From Corythucha ciliata (Eukaryota > Arthropoda > Insecta > Hemiptera > Tingidae), in contig CM075943.1 in NCBI GenBank assembly GCA_038030265.1, forward strand, positions 35,216,001-35,280,000: a DNA stretch of 64,000 nucleotides, written 5' to 3'. Below the pieces are notes generated by a model, which was not told the DNA's origin, did not search any database, and saw nothing but the letters and a program-made list of their open reading frames with translations. A program made the position numbers and the translations under genes. Positions 61,687 to 64,000 of this stretch are shown one piece after another. Position 1 is the stretch's first letter, and every line of letters begins with the position of its first letter.

Positions 61687-64000
61687 CGCAAATCCTTGTA
61701 ACAAGCATATCTTCCATAGTTTTTATCCGAATTTGATGAAATTTTCAGGGAATATATGTGTTGGCTAGCAGAGGGTCCCCTATCAATTTCATCAAAATCG
61801 TACAAGGGGGAGGGGGTGAAAAGCGAGGAAGCACTGTGCTATAATCATTAGCAGACGTTTTAAAAATGTAACTTCACGATGAAGAGCAAGCAAAAGAGCT
61901 GTGATTGGTGTACCATAACTTAGTTCAAGGTGTGTTAGCATTAGCAGTCGTTTGAGACATGCCTTTGCCTGCCAGTTCTACTGGTTTTTCTTATTTTCTA
62001 GTTTTCATGATTCAGAATATCATTGTTTTTCTGTTTTGTTTTTAGAGCCCTTGACGAGGCCTGTAATAGCGAAACGTTGGGAGAATAATAATACATAAAA
62101 GAAGAGAAAAATTTGACGGAAGTCTGGCCTTGATTACACCTATACAATACACCCCGTCTGCTGAGAGAGCATAACATTTTCAATAAAATATACAATTACC
62201 TATCTGGTTACAAAAATTCGGTTTTCTGGTAAAATTAGTTTCGGAATAAAATATTCATTTATGAGGTAAAACCAAAAGTTTTGTTGTAGCATGTCAGCTT
62301 TTGCCGTGAAATCGTCCGTTTTGGTGAAATATCGTCATATTCGGGAACAAATCGTCAGTATTGTAGTAGAATCGTCCGTTTTGGCGTACAATCCTCCGTT
62401 CTGGGGGAAACGTCAGTTATGATGTGGAATTGTCAGCCTAAATTTTCGTTACTACAAAACTGGCGATTTTACCCTAAAGGTAAACTTTTAATTAATATCG
62501 TTCGCCGTTAGCCTATAATTTTGCAACGGGGCAATTCATTTCCACCCGTCTTCTCCATTGACACATAATTTAATTCAGAGCGGATAGGTAGAAATTAAAT
62601 GGCCAAATGCAGAGTGTGGTGCAAATTAGAAACGCTATTAATCTTATGTTTGGGAATAACACGTCAGTTTGACGAGAAATAGTTTGTTTTTATTGTTGTA
62701 AAATCGCAACTTTGAGGATATAAAATCGTAGGTTTCATGGCATAGTCGTCGATTTTGGCGTAAAACTAGGGTTCAAACCACCAGTTTTAGGGTAAATTCC
62801 TCAGTGAGTTTTTTGGAGGTATAAGACCGCCAGTTGTGTAGTGAAAACCCCAGTTTTGGGGTAACACTTCGGCTTTTTGAGTAAAATTGTCTGTTTTGGA
62901 ATACAATTTTTCAGTTTCAGAGTAAAATCTTCAGTTAAGGTTTAAAAAACAAAACGTCTCTCAGGCAAGACGTTGAAAAGTCCGACTCCCCGTATTGGAG
63001 AGCTAAGCCTTTCCTACAAGCATCAATATTTCTGGGGAAATATCAGTTTTTGGACAGAAAATCCTGAATAGAACGCTACGACATTTCCCCGACGGAAATG
63101 TTAGTTTTTCACGGATTCCAACCCTTTTTCGTGAAATTTAGTTTCTGGGGAACAATTTGACGATTTAAAGCGCCTATACCTAAGTTGATGAACCACCAGT
63201 TCTCATGGTGGGGTCTTTATTGGTGCGTCTGACGTCTTCTGCCCACCCGTAGACCAAGGGCTGGCTACGCCCCTGTGGTGAATTCCACGACCTCGGCTTA
63301 AGGTTCGGGTTTGTTAAGCTCCATCACCTTAAGCCGAGGTGGTGAAATCAGCCATTAAAAAAATCATAACTCGAAAGCAAAGCAAAATAGGCCACTATCC
63401 AAAAAGTAAGTTATTACTCCATTTTACTTCCATGTTCCCTACGGGAATGGAAGTGTGGTGTTCGTGAAAAAAATCGAGTCCGAGCTGACATCACATTCAT
63501 AATGTACAACCTCAAAAAATTTGGTGTAATGTCACCCAAAACCGTGCATAGTACACCTCGGTTCTAAGTTTGCAGTTTTTTCTTAGGACCTCAACACCTA
63601 CCCGATGAAACCTATACTTTCTCGGAATCTGTGTATTCGAATTGATCTAATTTATTTTGCTCATTTCGTTAACGATTTTTCACTTCGTTAGCTCCTTCAT
63701 AGCCACCGTGAATTACGTTATCGATTAAACTAAATTAAATTCGTATAAAGACGCACCACAGCCCAGGAAAATTAGTGCAAAAAATGACCCAATTAGCCCC
63801 TGCTGATAGGCTGCCTTAGCCTTAGCAAAAATTTGGCACTACGGCCTTTTTTGCTTTAAAGTTCATAACTTAGCACGAAAATTGAGAAAATTTCAAATAC
63901 CATTCGATCAAGAATTACATTGCCTACAACTTTGGTCTAATGACATTTTTCAATCGGAGCAGTCCTTTTCAACCTACAGGCGTTGAAAGTTGCCAACTTT

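Larger units (their letters stand above)
61000..63180. repeat. Degenerate ~30-bp repeat, AAATCGTCAGTTTTGG type
   Basis: Dozens of variants of GTCAGTTTTGGGGTAAAATC spaced about 28-35 nt (61000-61150 and 62210-63180), interrupted by unrelated sequence. Same texture as the other diffuse repeats but a different core. Confidence 0.55.
45922..64000. other. 18-kb region without a supportable gene
   Basis: Apart from possible 5' exons of the caspase on the minus strand, I find no conserved protein, RNA gene or intact transposase. Open frames are short and lack family motifs. Contents that can be supported are listed separately: a TTAA-flanked MITE family, palindromes, poly-T, microsatellites, a short tandem duplication near 61150, and diffuse ~30-bp repeat at 61000-63180. 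Confidence 0.6.

Noticed and set aside
1..64000. CRISPR arrays, operons or other prokaryotic systems
   Set aside because: The genes are spliced eukaryotic genes; the regular repeats are 154-156-bp tandem units without CRISPR-sized repeats and unique spacers.

Overview
The window is eukaryotic nuclear DNA. It has intron-split genes with GT-AG (and two GC-AG) introns, poly-A signals, tandem arrays and many non-autonomous DNA transposons. The gene content points to an arthropod: a Tequila/neurotrypsin-type mosaic serine protease with N-terminal chitin-binding (CBM14) domains, a Strica-like caspase with a Ser/Thr-rich prodomain, and single copies of the CCAR and COX18 families. I cannot name the species; a non-insect arthropod such as a crustacean is only a guess. 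I assembled four gene models exon by exon, and all four keep an open frame across every junction.

Layout. (1) 1-2250: repeat-rich DNA with two palindromic elements and a diffuse ~30-bp repeat. (2) 2356-12191, minus: CCAR1/DBC1-type regulator, 20 coding exons, 1141 aa. (3) 12192-12881: ~690 bp between the two divergent starts, a likely bidirectional promoter with an NRF1-like palindrome and an inverted CCAAT. (4) 12882-23121, plus: COX18-type mitochondrial insertase, 6 coding exons, 347 aa. Its 8.9-kb first intron holds the most striking structure here, a 6342-bp foldback-like composite (13807-20148) flanked by a perfect 9-bp target duplication and built from two inverted tandem-repeat systems of 154 and 156 bp. 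(5) 23453-40866, plus: secreted mosaic protease, 28 coding exons, about 2029 aa, with an 8-kb last large intron full of palindromic TA-inserted elements. (6) 40867-43232: convergent intergenic DNA with two more palindromes. (7) 43233-45909, minus: caspase, 7 coding exons, about 469 aa from the start I chose, with QACKG instead of QACRG at the active site. (8) 45922-64000: no supportable gene. It may be intergenic DNA or contain 5' non-coding exons of the caspase. It holds a small TTAA-flanked MITE family, simple repeats and further diffuse ~30-bp repeat.

The genes do not form a pathway. CCAR (nuclear transcription/apoptosis co-regulator) and the caspase share a loose cell-death theme. COX18 acts in the mitochondrial inner membrane on cytochrome oxidase assembly. 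The protease is extracellular. The unusual biology is in the non-coding fraction: nearly every long intron is populated by inverted-repeat (foldback) elements of several families, at least two of them with TA target duplications, and one nested inside a disrupted tract of diffuse repeat.
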